Notes: generated by a model not told the origin, from the sequence alone. A DNA stretch of 64,000 nt from CALGYY01 sp963678485 (GCA_963678485.1 OY782882.1:4340001-4404000), one strand, 5' to 3'; numbered from the stretch's first letter, positions 26,266-36,532 are shown. Numbers and translations: made by a program.

Positions 26266-27111
26266 ATGACGAATTATGGTGGCATTCCTAAGGAATACTG
26301 TAATGAGGAAAAATCCCCAATTGTTGTTCTTCCCGTTCCCTATGATGGAACAAGTACCTGGATAAAAGGCGCCGACAAAGGGCCTGAGGCTATATTGGAA
26401 GCATCGGCCAATATGGAGTTATATGATATAGAAACTGAGAGTGAGGTATATAAGCATGGCATTTTCACTGCCAAGCCAATCAAGGAGAAGAAATCGCCAG
26501 AGCGCATGGTAGCCGCAGTAAAAGCGGAGGTGCAGAAATATCTGAAGGCGAATAAATTTGTTGTAACGCTGGGTGGTGAGCATTCGGTAAGTGTTGGAGC
26601 TATTCAGGCTTATGCGGAGAAGTATTCAGATTTATGTGTACTACAGTTTGACGCGCATTCCGATATGCGCGATGTTTATGAAGGCAGTAAATTCAATCAC
26701 GCCTGTGCCATGGCCAGAGCAAAAGAGGTGGCCCCGGTGATACAGGTCGGGATTCGTAGTATGGATGCTGGAGAGAAGCCAAATCTTGATATGAAGAGAG
26801 TGTTCCTTGCTGAGATTATGCGACAGGATAAATCGTGGCCTGATAAAGTCTTAAGTATCTTAAGTCCGAATGTATATGTAACCATTGACCTTGATGTATT
26901 TGATCCGTCTATCATGCCCTCAACCGGCACACCTGAGCCTGGTGGATTAGGATGGTACGAAGTGATTGATTTGCTCAGAAGAGTAGAGGAGAAGTTTAAT
27001 ATTGTTGGATTAGATGTGGTTGAACTTTGTCCTAACAATATCGACAGGGCGCCTGATTTTCTTGCATCAAAACTTATTTATAAAGTACTTAGTTATCGTT
27101 TCAATAAATAA
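26266..27111 (+). CDS. speB: Agmatinase (ureohydrolase family)
   Basis: The 281-residue protein has all manganese-site motifs of the arginase/agmatinase family: GGEHS (His106), FDAHSD (Asp129, His131, Asp133) and DLDVFDPS (Asp208, Asp210). The N-terminal VLPVPYDGTSTWIKGADKGP and the late STGTPEPGGLGW are typical of agmatinase rather than arginase. The enzyme converts agmatine to putrescine and urea. It is followed after 15 bases by a deoxyhypusine-synthase-like gene, so putrescine or a related amine is likely passed to that enzyme; this link is inferred from the operon. Arginine decarboxylase is not in the window. Confidence 0.93.
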   Translation: MTNYGGIPKEYCNEEKSPIVVLPVPYDGTSTWIKGADKGPEAILEASANMELYDIETESEVYKHGIFTAKPIKEKKSPERMVAAVKAEVQKYLKANKFVVTLGGEHSVSVGAIQAYAEKYSDLCVLQFDAHSDMRDVYEGSKFNHACAMARAKEVAPVIQVGIRSMDAGEKPNLDMKRVFLAEIMRQDKSWPDKVLSILSPNVYVTIDLDVFDPSIMPSTGTPEPGGLGWYEVIDLLRRVEEKFNIVGLDVVELCPNNIDRAPDFLASKLIYKVLSYRFNK

Positions 27112-27126
27112 TAAACCAAGCGGAAT

Positions 27127-28155
27127 ATGAAACTGAAAAAAAAGGATCTTTTAAAAGACGTCATCAAGCATGTGGATATTACATCCTTTGATGCGAGTCC
27201 TATCATTAATGCTATGCGCGATATGTCTTTTACTTCGCGCGATACAGCTGTTGCGGCAGACATTTTTAATCGTATGATTAGTGATAAAAAATGCTCCAAT
27301 ATTTTAACTTTAGCGGGCAGCACCAGTGCTGGCGGATGCATGCAGTTGTATGTTGATATGATCAAGTATAAAATGATTGATTGTGTTGTTGCAACAGGTG
27401 CTTCCATTGTCGACATGGATTTTTTCGAAGCATTGGGATACAAGCATTACAAAGGCTCTTCATATATGGACGATCATGTATTACGTGACCTTTACATTGA
27501 CCGCATTTATGATACTTATATTGATGAAGAGCAATTGCAGCATTGTGATTCTACCATCAAGAAAATTGCTGATTCACTTGAACCACGGCCATATTCGAGC
27601 CGCGAATTCATTCGTGAAATGGGACGCTATCTAACCAAGCATTCAAAAAAGAAAAACTCACTGGTGCAGGTTTGCTTTGAAAATGATGTGCCTATTTTCT
27701 GTCCTGCGTTTACGGATAGCAGTGCTGGATTTGGCTTGGTATTGCATCAATATCATAATCCTAAAAAACATATGAGTATTGATTCAGTGAGAGATTTTCT
27801 GGAATTAACTCAGGTAAAAATTGCTGCAGAAACTACAGGCCTGTTCATGGTGGGCGGTGGCGTACCAAAGAATTTTACACAGGATACCGTTGTTTGTGCC
27901 GAAGTTTTAGGCATTGAATCTCCGATGCATAAATATGCAGTTCAGATAACTGTTGCTGATGTTCGCGATGGTGCTTGCTCAAGCTCTACATTAAAAGAAG
28001 CATCTTCATGGGGAAAAGTTGATACAGCTTTTGAACAGATGGTGTATGCCGAGGCAACCACTGTATTGCCGTTGATTGCAAGTTATGTTTATCATAAAGG
28101 AGATTGGAAAAAACGCAAAGAGCGTAGATTCTCCAAACTGTTTGATAAAAAATAA
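27127..28155 (+). CDS. Deoxyhypusine synthase-like protein (probable polyamine aminobutyl/propyl transferase)
   Basis: The 342-residue protein spans the entire deoxyhypusine synthase fold. LTLAGSTSAGGCMQLYVDMI is an NAD-binding region, CVVATGASIVDMDF matches the TTAGGIEED-type loop, VPIFCPAFTDSSAGFGL fits the substrate pocket, and DGACSSSTLKEASSWGKV contains the lysine of the WGK motif that forms the covalent imine in the eukaryotic enzyme. Bacteria lack eIF5A, the eukaryotic substrate, and DHS relatives are known to act in homospermidine-type polyamine synthesis. Coupling with agmatinase supports a free-amine substrate. The exact product (homospermidine, spermidine or another) cannot be determined. 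A terminator follows at 28172-28203. Confidence 0.9.
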   Translation: MKLKKKDLLKDVIKHVDITSFDASPIINAMRDMSFTSRDTAVAADIFNRMISDKKCSNILTLAGSTSAGGCMQLYVDMIKYKMIDCVVATGASIVDMDFFEALGYKHYKGSSYMDDHVLRDLYIDRIYDTYIDEEQLQHCDSTIKKIADSLEPRPYSSREFIREMGRYLTKHSKKKNSLVQVCFENDVPIFCPAFTDSSAGFGLVLHQYHNPKKHMSIDSVRDFLELTQVKIAAETTGLFMVGGGVPKNFTQDTVVCAEVLGIESPMHKYAVQITVADVRDGACSSSTLKEASSWGKVDTAFEQMVYAEATTVLPLIASYVYHKGDWKKRKERRFSKLFDKK

Positions 28156-28171
28156 TATTTTCAAAACAATG

Positions 28172-28203
28172 AAAGAGGCTGTTAATGATAGCCTCTTTTT
28201 TTT
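28172..28203 (+). terminator. Terminator of the agmatinase operon
   Basis: AAAGAGGCT (28172-28180) and AGCCTCTTT (28190-28198) form a 9-bp stem around a 9-base loop, followed by a T tract to 28203. Confidence 0.88.
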
Positions 28204-28248
28204 GTACACTACTCCTCAGTAACGCAGGTCATTCTCGTAGTCGAGATA

Positions 28249-29565
28249 CTATATCTGATCTATCCGAAGAAAAACGTCCCAGTATTTTTCTTTATTCATG
28301 TCTGCCCAATGAATTTTATGATAGCGGTATTGGAAGGTCTGGATTTGGCACAGACAGATTGAAAGCACAACAAAAACAAGGAGAATTGACTTAATCCAGC
28401 GTTTCTTAATACCCATCAATGAAATCCCGAGCAGCACACCGAAAAGTACAAGTTGATCCGTCATAATTCGGGATGAAAAACTTCCACCAAACCACCAGCT
28501 CCACCACGATGAGTAGATGAAGATTAACAATAAAAGATATGAGATTAATGTCAATGTACTGAATCTGCTTTGTTTCCAAAAGATCCAGCATCCGCTCAGG
28601 GCAATCAATGCAAGTGGTGTATAAAGAAAAAATCCTTTTTTGTACGAAAACAAAAAATCGAACATATGCGGTTGGAGGAAGTTGAAACTCTCATTTACGT
28701 AAGAATAAACAAAGAAGGAACCGCATGAAATCTTATAAATGATTAGTTGGATGGAAAGAATTCCAAGTGCAATAATTACCGCACAGATAAGGCTTACAGG
28801 ATTTTTTAACGTATTACTGATGCCATTTTTAAAGGCGGAAAAACTTCCGGCAGCAAAGGGTGCAATAAATATAACAAGTCCATTGAGTGGCCGAATCAAC
28901 ATTATCAACCCTAGGATGAATCCGGCAAGCAGCATGAATTTTACTGATGGATTTAAAAAATATGATCTAAGCAGGAAAAAGAAAGTGCTGATTAATCCAA
29001 AGGAATACACATGATTCATCGATGGTTCGCCAACGGTGTAATAGAAAAGGTTGGTCCCGAAAAGCACGGCAATCAATACCAGCGATCTAATCCACGATGC
29101 ACAGCCGTAAGTCTTCAATGATTTGCTCAATGCCCAAAGTCCGAGCAGCAAATAAAAAAGTGCGGCGATGGTGATAGAAATGGGATATGGTTTGGAAAAG
29201 CCATCCTGATCGTATCCTTTCAGTCCGGCCCAGATGTGACCGCAGAAATAGAAAGGACTCATTACCATTGCTGCTCCACTCCATGTTTTGTTGATATTGC
29301 GGCCATTTATATTTACTCGATAGTCAACATAGTTGAAGGGATCATGATACTTAACCGTTTCATAATAATCAAAAAAGCCAAAGTTTAAATCGTGATGAAC
29401 AAATACTGCTGGCAGGTAGGCATAATTTCCTTCACCATCCGATCGCACGATTTGATTCCAGTGATCCTTACCCCAGTTGATATTGATGGTGATTATCAGC
29501 ATTAATGCGGCAATCAGCATCAAGGTGATATTGTGAAGATTTTTTCTTAGGGCCAACGATTTCAT
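28249..29565 (-). CDS. Polytopic membrane protein, GT-C glycosyltransferase-like
   Basis: The 438-residue protein has about ten to twelve hydrophobic segments. After the first helix comes a periplasmic loop with an acidic SDGEGNYAYLPAVFVHHDLN motif; acidic pairs at this position are typical of GT-C glycosyltransferases that use lipid-linked sugars. No further family signature is recognised. ATG 29565 gives the start MKSLALRKNLHN; the frame from 29646 runs through the preceding gene's terminator. The C-terminal end overlaps no other gene. It is separated from the large T9SS gene upstream by a terminator, so it is probably transcribed alone. Transferase function is an inference from topology. 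Confidence 0.7.
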   Translation of the reverse strand: MKSLALRKNLHNITLMLIAALMLIITININWGKDHWNQIVRSDGEGNYAYLPAVFVHHDLNFGFFDYYETVKYHDPFNYVDYRVNINGRNINKTWSGAAMVMSPFYFCGHIWAGLKGYDQDGFSKPYPISITIAALFYLLLGLWALSKSLKTYGCASWIRSLVLIAVLFGTNLFYYTVGEPSMNHVYSFGLISTFFFLLRSYFLNPSVKFMLLAGFILGLIMLIRPLNGLVIFIAPFAAGSFSAFKNGISNTLKNPVSLICAVIIALGILSIQLIIYKISCGSFFVYSYVNESFNFLQPHMFDFLFSYKKGFFLYTPLALIALSGCWIFWKQSRFSTLTLISYLLLLIFIYSSWWSWWFGGSFSSRIMTDQLVLFGVLLGISLMGIKKRWIKSILLVFVVLSICLCQIQTFQYRYHKIHWADMNKEKYWDVFLRIDQI

Positions 29566-29598
29566 TTTGTAAAAGTACAAAAGATTCAATGTAGAAAG

Positions 29599-29625
29599 AA
29601 AAAGGCCGGAATAACCGGCCTTTTT
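29599..29625 (-). terminator. Terminator of the 1910-residue T9SS gene
   Basis: On the minus strand AAAAAGGCCGG pairs with CCGGCCTTTTT around the loop TTATT, immediately after the stop at 29636. The stem is perfect and ends in a T run. Confidence 0.9.
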
Positions 29626-29635
29626 CAAATTTGAA

Positions 29636-32600
29636 TTATCGTTCAATTAACATCTTTCGAGTGAGCTTAGCCCCGCGATAATTGAGGGTATAATAATACA
29701 AGCCCGGTGAAAGATTCTGAATGTCGACCTGAATCTGATGGTTACCACCAGCGAAAGATTGCTGTTTTTCAAGAAGAATTTGTCCCAATACACTAGTGAA
29801 GGTAAGTTTTACCTCACCGGCTTCAGGAATAAAAAATGGGATTGATGTGCTTAATCCTGCGGGATTCGGAATGTTCTGACCTAAGGCAAATCCAGTAGCA
29901 AGATAATCTTCAATGCCTGTATTATTATAAATCATCAAACAACTTGAATCATTAAAATGATAGGTATCGGCCGGCATTCCAGTGAAAGAGCAGAATTTTG
30001 TTGATGTTGATGGCATGATAAACGTTTGACTGAAGTTATAAGTAGTCGTTGAATCGGGGGGTAAGCTGCCATACCAATTTTCGATTATCATACCCCCACC
30101 AGTGATAACAAAGGCGACCGGAATAGTAAGAAGAGTATCCGTTCCAAAGTTTTTGATTATTACTTTTGGCGATACAATGCCACCAGGCATAGAGGCCAGA
30201 GGCTCTGTAACGTCTACCACACCTGCATCGTGTGCAATTTTAGGAACCCTGATTTCGAAATCGTCAATAGCCCATCCATTGTAAGCCAGCGTGGTGTTGG
30301 TAACAAAATAGTATCTGAATTTTACGTTGGAGACATTATTAAAGGTGGATAAATCATAAATCGATTCTTTCCATCCACCGTAGAATCCGTTCCAGAAATA
30401 TTTCCCATTTGAAAAAGTATTGTACCAATTTACACCAGATGGATCGTCCTTCATTCCGAGCGTAATCCATGTGGTTCCGCCATTGAGACTGTATTGCAAG
30501 TTACCACCGTCGTTAGGTTCAGCCTCAAACCACTGCCAGAATTTTAAAACAGCGCCAGTAATATTTGAGAAATTGAACTGAGGAGGATAGAGGTAATCTT
30601 CGCGACTGTTTAAATAATTTCCTGTCAATCGTGTTTTCCAGCACTGGGTTGGACTATGAGCTGCGTTAATTACCGTTGAAGTTGGTGTTCCATGCTGCCA
30701 AAGACTTCCAGCACTAATAGTCCAGGTTGAAGTTGCATTTTCAAAATCGTCGGAATAGAAAACGACAGGAGGAAGACCAAAACTATTGATTCGTGCTGTG
30801 TCGTTAAATGAATTGGAATCGCCCGCCAGCGTTGTGTATGCAATGAGGTTGTTCATGGCAGTGAGTTCCACAAAGGTTCCAAGTGTTACATCGGTCGTAG
30901 CTCCTGAAATCAATGATCCATTCCATGTGTATGTCTGCAGTGGAGATGCATTCACACTCCAGTGAATGTCGACTGAAGTAAGCGTATCCAACCCATTATT
31001 CTTTAATGATACTGTAAATGGTAGTGTAGCGCCTTCCGATTCACTTGTTCCTGGCGAAACGATGGTAGCAATGCCAGCATCTTTATGCAGGATGGGCGAA
31101 ATGTAGACTTTGTAATCTTCAGTTTCACCATAGGAATATGTCCCGCAGGGTGAAACAGTAGTCGCACTGGCACTTTCTTGTGCTATAATACGCATAGTGG
31201 TCATTCCGCTAACCGCAGTTAGCGGGATGGTTACGTTGCCTGAAAGAATTTGAGTCAGAGCAGTTGTATAAGCTGCACCAAAAACTAATTCTCCAGGTTC
31301 AGTGAAAACGCCATCAGCATTATAATCAATGTATGCTTTGCAATAGCCAGAATACCCGGAAGTGCCGCTAAATCCAATGCCGACAGAAATAGGATATGTT
31401 CCCCCTTTAAATACATGAGCGGGGCTTAAGGATGTATAATTTGTATAGGTGGCCGTGTAAGGCGTGGGTGAGTTATTATTAATTCCAGCAAAGGTGAGAT
31501 TTGTAATATCATCGTCATAGGTAGAAGTCGCATTGCTTGGGCAATAGACGGGCATTTGGTTTTCAACTGTTTTATATACAGTATCGTTTATTGCATAGTT
31601 ATCACCGCTTAGAGATGTCCATGATTTGAAAGAATAAATATTGTAAGTGCTAAGATTTGCTGGGGTTGTAAAGGTAAATGTTGCAGTATCCAGTGAATGT
31701 ATCGTAGCAAAAATAGTGTCGAGCACTGCTGGATTTCCATTAATTTGATAACTAACTGGCAACTCCGTTATAGAATCCGTTCCGTAGTTGTACACTCTGA
31801 TAGTAACTAGCTCCAATCCCAGGTTTATGGCTGTATAGGGAGTGTCAATAGCTATAACACCGGCATCATGTGCTGGAATTCCACTGACCTGAACTTCTAC
31901 AGGAACTCTACCGCTAGGACAACCAGCAGCTGTTGCTTTGAACTTTATATTCGGACGCTGATTGTAGGCGTATGGGGTTCCTCCTGTACATACACCACCA
32001 TTATCTGAGTGATAATCGATGGTCGAAGCATATGTAGTAGTCGTCTGGTTCATCACGGCGTTGGATGAATAACCGTTGGGATAATTATCGAAACAGCTTT
32101 CAACAACCAGATTCGAAACACCGTCCCAAACAAAAGGCGTTGAGAAAAGGTGCTGATTCCATCCTGTAACTGTAGTGTAGGAAGCAACAGTAAACACTTG
32201 TTGCATTCCACTGCTAACCCATCCGCTCAACGCAGTAACATTAGTAGTTCCAAGTTTTAATGTCAGGTTTATTAAGGGATCACCTGCCGGGGTCACAACA
32301 TCAAAGGCAAGTCCATCAATGGGTCCTGGTCCAATACCTGCAGCAGTTAATTCGGAAGCGGGGATAAGGAGTTGTTCGCGAGTTCCATTATAATACTGGC
32401 CATAGGGACTAGGGAATCCAGTTGTTCCGTTTTGTATTGTACCTGTACCAACGTAGAAGTCGTTACCTGCCGCGCCATTACGAGCTTCAACATAGAAGGT
32501 TGTTGTATCATAAAGCACCGGAGTTTGAAAAACGCTGTCCATCACAAGATACGATGTAGTGGTTGGATTGTCGAACCAATACAGATTGCCTGCGGAGGTA

Positions 32601-35368
32601 GCATGCAGCACAGTGTCCGTTGCATATGGAATAACCAAAACTGCAGTAGTAACGGGATTTGCTGGAACAAACATCGACTCAACTGTTTTGTACACTGTGT
32701 CGTTAAATGCAAACGGATCACTGAGTAATTGAACCCAGGCAGTGATATTAAATGTAGAATCTATATTCGTTACACTCATATCAATGGTTGTGGTAAATGT
32801 GTATAATAGGGTATCGCCCGGAAGTATTTCTGTAATGATAGTTTCCGGAGTAATGGGAGCACCACCATTTACTTTATATACAGCTGCGAGGTTTCCATTA
32901 ATCGTATCAGATCCGGAATTTCTGAATTTTATTGATACGGTTTCTACACCAAGTCCGCAACCCGATGAAGGGCTAGGCAATGCAAAGGCAGCAGCTTCTT
33001 GTGCTGGTGGTTCATAAATTTGAATGTTATCGATATATGTTGCTGTGCCATTTGGTGAGCCATAATCGTAGGTTGCTAATGTTTTAGATTCAAACACAAT
33101 AGTAAGGGTAGGTGCAGGCAGGAAAGGTGTAAGATCGATTTCATGAGTAATATATTGAGTACTAGCGCCATTGGGCGACATATGAGGTGTAACCTGAGTG
33201 CCATTTACAGTAACACGGAAGTTTGTATAAAGATTATCAAAATATAAAATTTGTTTCGCATCAAATTTCATTACGATATGTGAATATGTTGCTGAGTTCA
33301 CAGTCAGCGTCATTGCTGCATATTGTCCGGGGTTCACAACAGGATCCCAAACATACAAAGTATCGGTTGGAATGGTGTCGATATCAGTTTCCCATCCCAT
33401 GGAGGAGTTGGCATCCAGAATAACACCACCCGTTCCTGTTGATGCAGCAATAGTATTAAAGTTAACGCGACCGTAGGCCCCTGTGGTGATGCAAAAATCA
33501 TTGAGCGTCGCTGCTGAATCCAGCCAATTAAAATAGGGCAGCGCCAAAGCACCATGGCTGGTAAAGTTGAAAGTCAGGGTATCATTAGCTAAAAATTCAT
33601 CTCCGGGAACTGCAACAAATATCTTTAATATGTGATTTCCTGTTGGGAGTACTAATGGTGTTGTGAAGGTGATGGTGTCGGCTTCGCCTGAATGCAAGGT
33701 GTCGGTATATGCCTGAACAACCGGGGCTGATCCATCTAACTGATACGCAAGATTGAATGGCGGGGCAATATTCAACTGTCCTGAATTTGCAAAATCTATT
33801 ACCGGATTATATGAACCTGCGGCCACACAGCTTGAAAAATCAGGGGTTATAGAAGACAACATTATTGCATCGATATCCAATGGAGGAACCAGCGAAAAGT
33901 CATCGAGCGAAAATCCATCATAAGTAGAACTTCCATCGGATTCGAATACAAAACGGAATTGTACTGGTCCAACAACATTGTTCAAGGCACTCAGTAGATA
34001 GGTCGATTTTTTCCATCCTGATGAAGTGCCCGACCATGCAGGTTTTGAGGATGGACTGATCGATGAAAGGTCATACCAGTTGGTTGCATTGGTATCGCCA
34101 ACACTACCCAGAGTGAGCCAGTTGGTTCCATCAATGGTGTAATCGATTCTCATTCCATCACAATAGCTTTCCGTGTTATAGTTGATCCAAAACGACATAG
34201 TCGCATTCACAACCGTCGAAAAATCGAAAATAGGTGAGTAGAGGTAAGCCTCAGCATTATCAGTATAAGCTGTCGATAAGTTAATATCCCAAGCATTAGG
34301 GGAAGAATGAGCCGTTGCTGTTGTCCCGTAAGAAGGCGTGCCTAATTGCCATTGAGTGCCTGCAGTAAAAGTAGTGTCGTAGAACAAAGTGGTTGGACTG
34401 TCAAAATTATCTGCAAAAGGCAAGGAAACGCCTTTTGTTGCAAGGAAAGAACGATATCCCGATACAGGATTTCTTGCTGAGTTTGTTGCCGGAGATGCAT
34501 CATATGCTACTATATAATAATGTACACTATCACCTTCTAAAACGGCAGGAATCGTTCCTTGCATGGTATCGCTGATAATAGTGGTCATTGTTACAGAATC
34601 AAGGGGGCCGTTGTTTACTTTGTAAAACATTTTAGCAACGCTGATGCCTGAAGGATCTGAAACAATAGCAGGAATATTAAAGGGACCAATGTTGTATACA
34701 ATATTTAAGTACAGTGGATTGATGTATGTTATTGTCGGAGGATTAAGTTCCGAAAACGACATTAACACCGAAATATCATCAATGAACCAGCCGTAGTTAT
34801 AGTTGTTTCCGTTGTTATTTCCATCGCGAAGCACAAAACGAACGCGCACATTATTACTATTTCCAGCTAATGCGGAAATGTCGAACTGTTCATTTTTCCA
34901 CCAGGTATTGGTTGGGATGGCGGTTTGATTTGCGGGAGCCCAATCCAAGGGATAAGTGTTGGAGTTGAATTTATTACCACTATTAACAAACTGCGAATTA
35001 CCGGGGTTAATATATTGTATACTTGTTAATTTGGTCCACGCACCTCCATTTGCAGAAACTTCAATTTCACCCGCATCAAGAATCTCTGCTTTACAGATGT
35101 GGGAGAATCTTAAAATAACAAAACTGTTACCTATGGTGCTAAATGGAGCACACGTCAGATAGGAAGTATCTCCAGTACTCACTCTGCATGAATCGCTTCT
35201 CAAACCACCATGCGAAAGCTTCGTGGTGATCGCCCATGCATTCGGCGCGCCTGATGATGTGACGCTATCGGCCAGCGATGGGAGTTCGAAATTTTCATGA
35301 AATCCAATGGTTTGCGAAATTGCCGCCAGTGGCAGAAGAGCAAACAGTAACAGTGCGAATTTTTTCAT
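29636..35368 (-). CDS. Large T9SS type A secreted protein with repeated beta-sandwich domains and a GEVED domain
   Basis: The protein has 1910 residues and a signal peptide (MKKFALLLFALLPLAAISQ). Three MAM/jelly-roll-like modules share the pattern W..G.P......S.P.aW......Y....eaYLYsP.fdfS (near residues 15-200, 330-490 and 1540-1700). Between them are CARDB/APHP-like modules of about 100 residues beginning DAG(V/I)..I..P and containing YNYGTDSI or LKNNGLDTL. A GEVED domain (about 1275-1425) contains DYNADGVFTEPGELVF and SYGETEDYKVYI. The final 85 residues are a type A sorting domain with NIPNPAG and LSPGLYYYTLNYRGAKLTRK. No protease or hydrolase motif is visible, so it looks structural or adhesive. 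It is flanked by its own promoter and terminator. Confidence 0.88.
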   Translation of the reverse strand: MKKFALLLFALLPLAAISQTIGFHENFELPSLADSVTSSGAPNAWAITTKLSHGGLRSDSCRVSTGDTSYLTCAPFSTIGNSFVILRFSHICKAEILDAGEIEVSANGGAWTKLTSIQYINPGNSQFVNSGNKFNSNTYPLDWAPANQTAIPTNTWWKNEQFDISALAGNSNNVRVRFVLRDGNNNGNNYNYGWFIDDISVLMSFSELNPPTITYINPLYLNIVYNIGPFNIPAIVSDPSGISVAKMFYKVNNGPLDSVTMTTIISDTMQGTIPAVLEGDSVHYYIVAYDASPATNSARNPVSGYRSFLATKGVSLPFADNFDSPTTLFYDTTFTAGTQWQLGTPSYGTTATAHSSPNAWDINLSTAYTDNAEAYLYSPIFDFSTVVNATMSFWINYNTESYCDGMRIDYTIDGTNWLTLGSVGDTNATNWYDLSSISPSSKPAWSGTSSGWKKSTYLLSALNNVVGPVQFRFVFESDGSSTYDGFSLDDFSLVPPLDIDAIMLSSITPDFSSCVAAGSYNPVIDFANSGQLNIAPPFNLAYQLDGSAPVVQAYTDTLHSGEADTITFTTPLVLPTGNHILKIFVAVPGDEFLANDTLTFNFTSHGALALPYFNWLDSAATLNDFCITTGAYGRVNFNTIAASTGTGGVILDANSSMGWETDIDTIPTDTLYVWDPVVNPGQYAAMTLTVNSATYSHIVMKFDAKQILYFDNLYTNFRVTVNGTQVTPHMSPNGASTQYITHEIDLTPFLPAPTLTIVFESKTLATYDYGSPNGTATYIDNIQIYEPPAQEAAAFALPSPSSGCGLGVETVSIKFRNSGSDTINGNLAAVYKVNGGAPITPETIITEILPGDTLLYTFTTTIDMSVTNIDSTFNITAWVQLLSDPFAFNDTVYKTVESMFVPANPVTTAVLVIPYATDTVLHATSAGNLYWFDNPTTTSYLVMDSVFQTPVLYDTTTFYVEARNGAAGNDFYVGTGTIQNGTTGFPSPYGQYYNGTREQLLIPASELTAAGIGPGPIDGLAFDVVTPAGDPLINLTLKLGTTNVTALSGWVSSGMQQVFTVASYTTVTGWNQHLFSTPFVWDGVSNLVVESCFDNYPNGYSSNAVMNQTTTTYASTIDYHSDNGGVCTGGTPYAYNQRPNIKFKATAAGCPSGRVPVEVQVSGIPAHDAGVIAIDTPYTAINLGLELVTIRVYNYGTDSITELPVSYQINGNPAVLDTIFATIHSLDTATFTFTTPANLSTYNIYSFKSWTSLSGDNYAINDTVYKTVENQMPVYCPSNATSTYDDDITNLTFAGINNNSPTPYTATYTNYTSLSPAHVFKGGTYPISVGIGFSGTSGYSGYCKAYIDYNADGVFTEPGELVFGAAYTTALTQILSGNVTIPLTAVSGMTTMRIIAQESASATTVSPCGTYSYGETEDYKVYISPILHKDAGIATIVSPGTSESEGATLPFTVSLKNNGLDTLTSVDIHWSVNASPLQTYTWNGSLISGATTDVTLGTFVELTAMNNLIAYTTLAGDSNSFNDTARINSFGLPPVVFYSDDFENATSTWTISAGSLWQHGTPTSTVINAAHSPTQCWKTRLTGNYLNSREDYLYPPQFNFSNITGAVLKFWQWFEAEPNDGGNLQYSLNGGTTWITLGMKDDPSGVNWYNTFSNGKYFWNGFYGGWKESIYDLSTFNNVSNVKFRYYFVTNTTLAYNGWAIDDFEIRVPKIAHDAGVVDVTEPLASMPGGIVSPKVIIKNFGTDTLLTIPVAFVITGGGMIIENWYGSLPPDSTTTYNFSQTFIMPSTSTKFCSFTGMPADTYHFNDSSCLMIYNNTGIEDYLATGFALGQNIPNPAGLSTSIPFFIPEAGEVKLTFTSVLGQILLEKQQSFAGGNHQIQVDIQNLSPGLYYYTLNYRGAKLTRKMLIER

Positions 35369-35395
35369 TGATAATTATAATTTTCAGATTCTGAG

Positions 35396-35403
35396 CAAAT
35401 ATA
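35396..35403 (-). promoter_or_regulatory. -7 promoter element of the 1910-residue T9SS gene
   Basis: TATATTTG on the minus strand (CAAATATA at 35396-35403) matches TAnnTTTG and lies 27 bases upstream of the ATG at 35368. Confidence 0.62.
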
Positions 35404-35530
35404 GAAAAAAATGATTCAAAAAAGCTTTTTGCATAAAGCTTTGAGGTGAACAGACATAAAATCCCATTTTGTCGGATAATCATTGATGATTTGATGTCGC
35501 AGCAGCGGTTCATATTACCGTGGAATTAGT

Positions 35531-35538
35531 TAATTTTG
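35531..35538 (+). promoter_or_regulatory. -7 promoter element of ispH
   Basis: TAATTTTG at 35531-35538 matches TAnnTTTG. Transcription starting about 35545 would exclude the GTG at 35520 and supports the ATG at 35556 as ispH start. Confidence 0.62.
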
Positions 35539-35555
35539 TAACCGAAGATTTCACC

Positions 35556-36437
35556 ATGGAAATAAACATTGATCAAAAAAGCGGGTTTTGTTTTGGGGTT
35601 GTGTTTGCCATCAGGGCAGCTGAGGTTGAATTGGAGGTCAGTGGGAAATTATATTGCCTTGGGGAAATAGTCCATAACATCAGAGAAGTAGATCGTTTGA
35701 AAGCTAAAGGTTTGGAAATGATTGATCATGAGCAATTTAAAAAATTGAAAAATTGCAAAGTGATGATACGGGCTCATGGCGAGCCCCCGGAAACTTATCG
35801 ATTGGCTCTGGAAAACAATATAGATCTTATCGATGCATCTTGTCCTGTGGTGCTTAAGTTACAAAATAATATCCGTTCTGGGTACGAGCTATCCCTTGCG
35901 GGGAAGGGTCAAATTGTAATCATAGGTAAAGAAGGTCATGCCGAAGTTAATGGGCTGTTAGGACAAACTCATGGCAATGCCATTGTTGTTGCTGGAGCTC
36001 AGGATATTGATCGCATTGATTTTAGTCGTGATATTTATTTGTATTCTCAAACCACTATGAGTACCATGGGTTTTCAGAAGACCTTGTCGGCGATTCAGGA
36101 TCGTATCCGCGAAAGCGGAAAGAATGCACAAGTCCGACTATTTACCAACGACACCATTTGTAGGCAAGTCTCCAGTCGCGCTCCTCAGGTAAAGGAATTT
36201 TCGGAAAAACACGATGTGATTATTTTTGTGAGCGATAAAAACAGTTCCAATGGAACATTTCTTTATCAGATTTGTAAGGAAACTAACCCAAAGTCCTATT
36301 TTGTTACTCTGGTTAACGATCTAAAAACCAGCTGGTTTGAAGGTGTTAACTCAGTGGGTATCAGTGGTGCGACTTCCACACCCTTCTGGGTAATGGAAGA
36401 GATGAAACAGGCCATTTCTGAGATGGTAAAAAAGTAA
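35556..36437 (+). CDS. ispH: 4-hydroxy-3-methylbut-2-enyl diphosphate reductase
   Basis: The 293-residue protein has the three iron-sulfur cysteines of IspH: Cys12 (SGFCFGV), Cys96 (DASCPVV) and Cys202 (NDTICRQVSSR). Substrate-binding residues are also present: His40 in EIVHN, His74 in RAHGEPP, His128 and Glu130 in KEGHAEV, and the C-terminal SGATSTPFWVMEE. IspH performs the last step of the methylerythritol phosphate pathway, making isopentenyl and dimethylallyl diphosphate in the cytosol. Length and motifs are normal. In Bacteroidota ispH often lies apart from other pathway genes, as here. A promoter element 18 bases upstream sets the start; about 250 bases separate it from rpsA. Confidence 0.96.
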   Translation: MEINIDQKSGFCFGVVFAIRAAEVELEVSGKLYCLGEIVHNIREVDRLKAKGLEMIDHEQFKKLKNCKVMIRAHGEPPETYRLALENNIDLIDASCPVVLKLQNNIRSGYELSLAGKGQIVIIGKEGHAEVNGLLGQTHGNAIVVAGAQDIDRIDFSRDIYLYSQTTMSTMGFQKTLSAIQDRIRESGKNAQVRLFTNDTICRQVSSRAPQVKEFSEKHDVIIFVSDKNSSNGTFLYQICKETNPKSYFVTLVNDLKTSWFEGVNSVGISGATSTPFWVMEEMKQAISEMVKK

Positions 36438-36532
36438 GTTTTGTCTGCCGACTACCATGCTTACTTGATTAAGCATCAGATAGTGCAACACAAAAATTAT
36501 TGATTTGCTGCGACTTTCAAAAGATAATTTAC

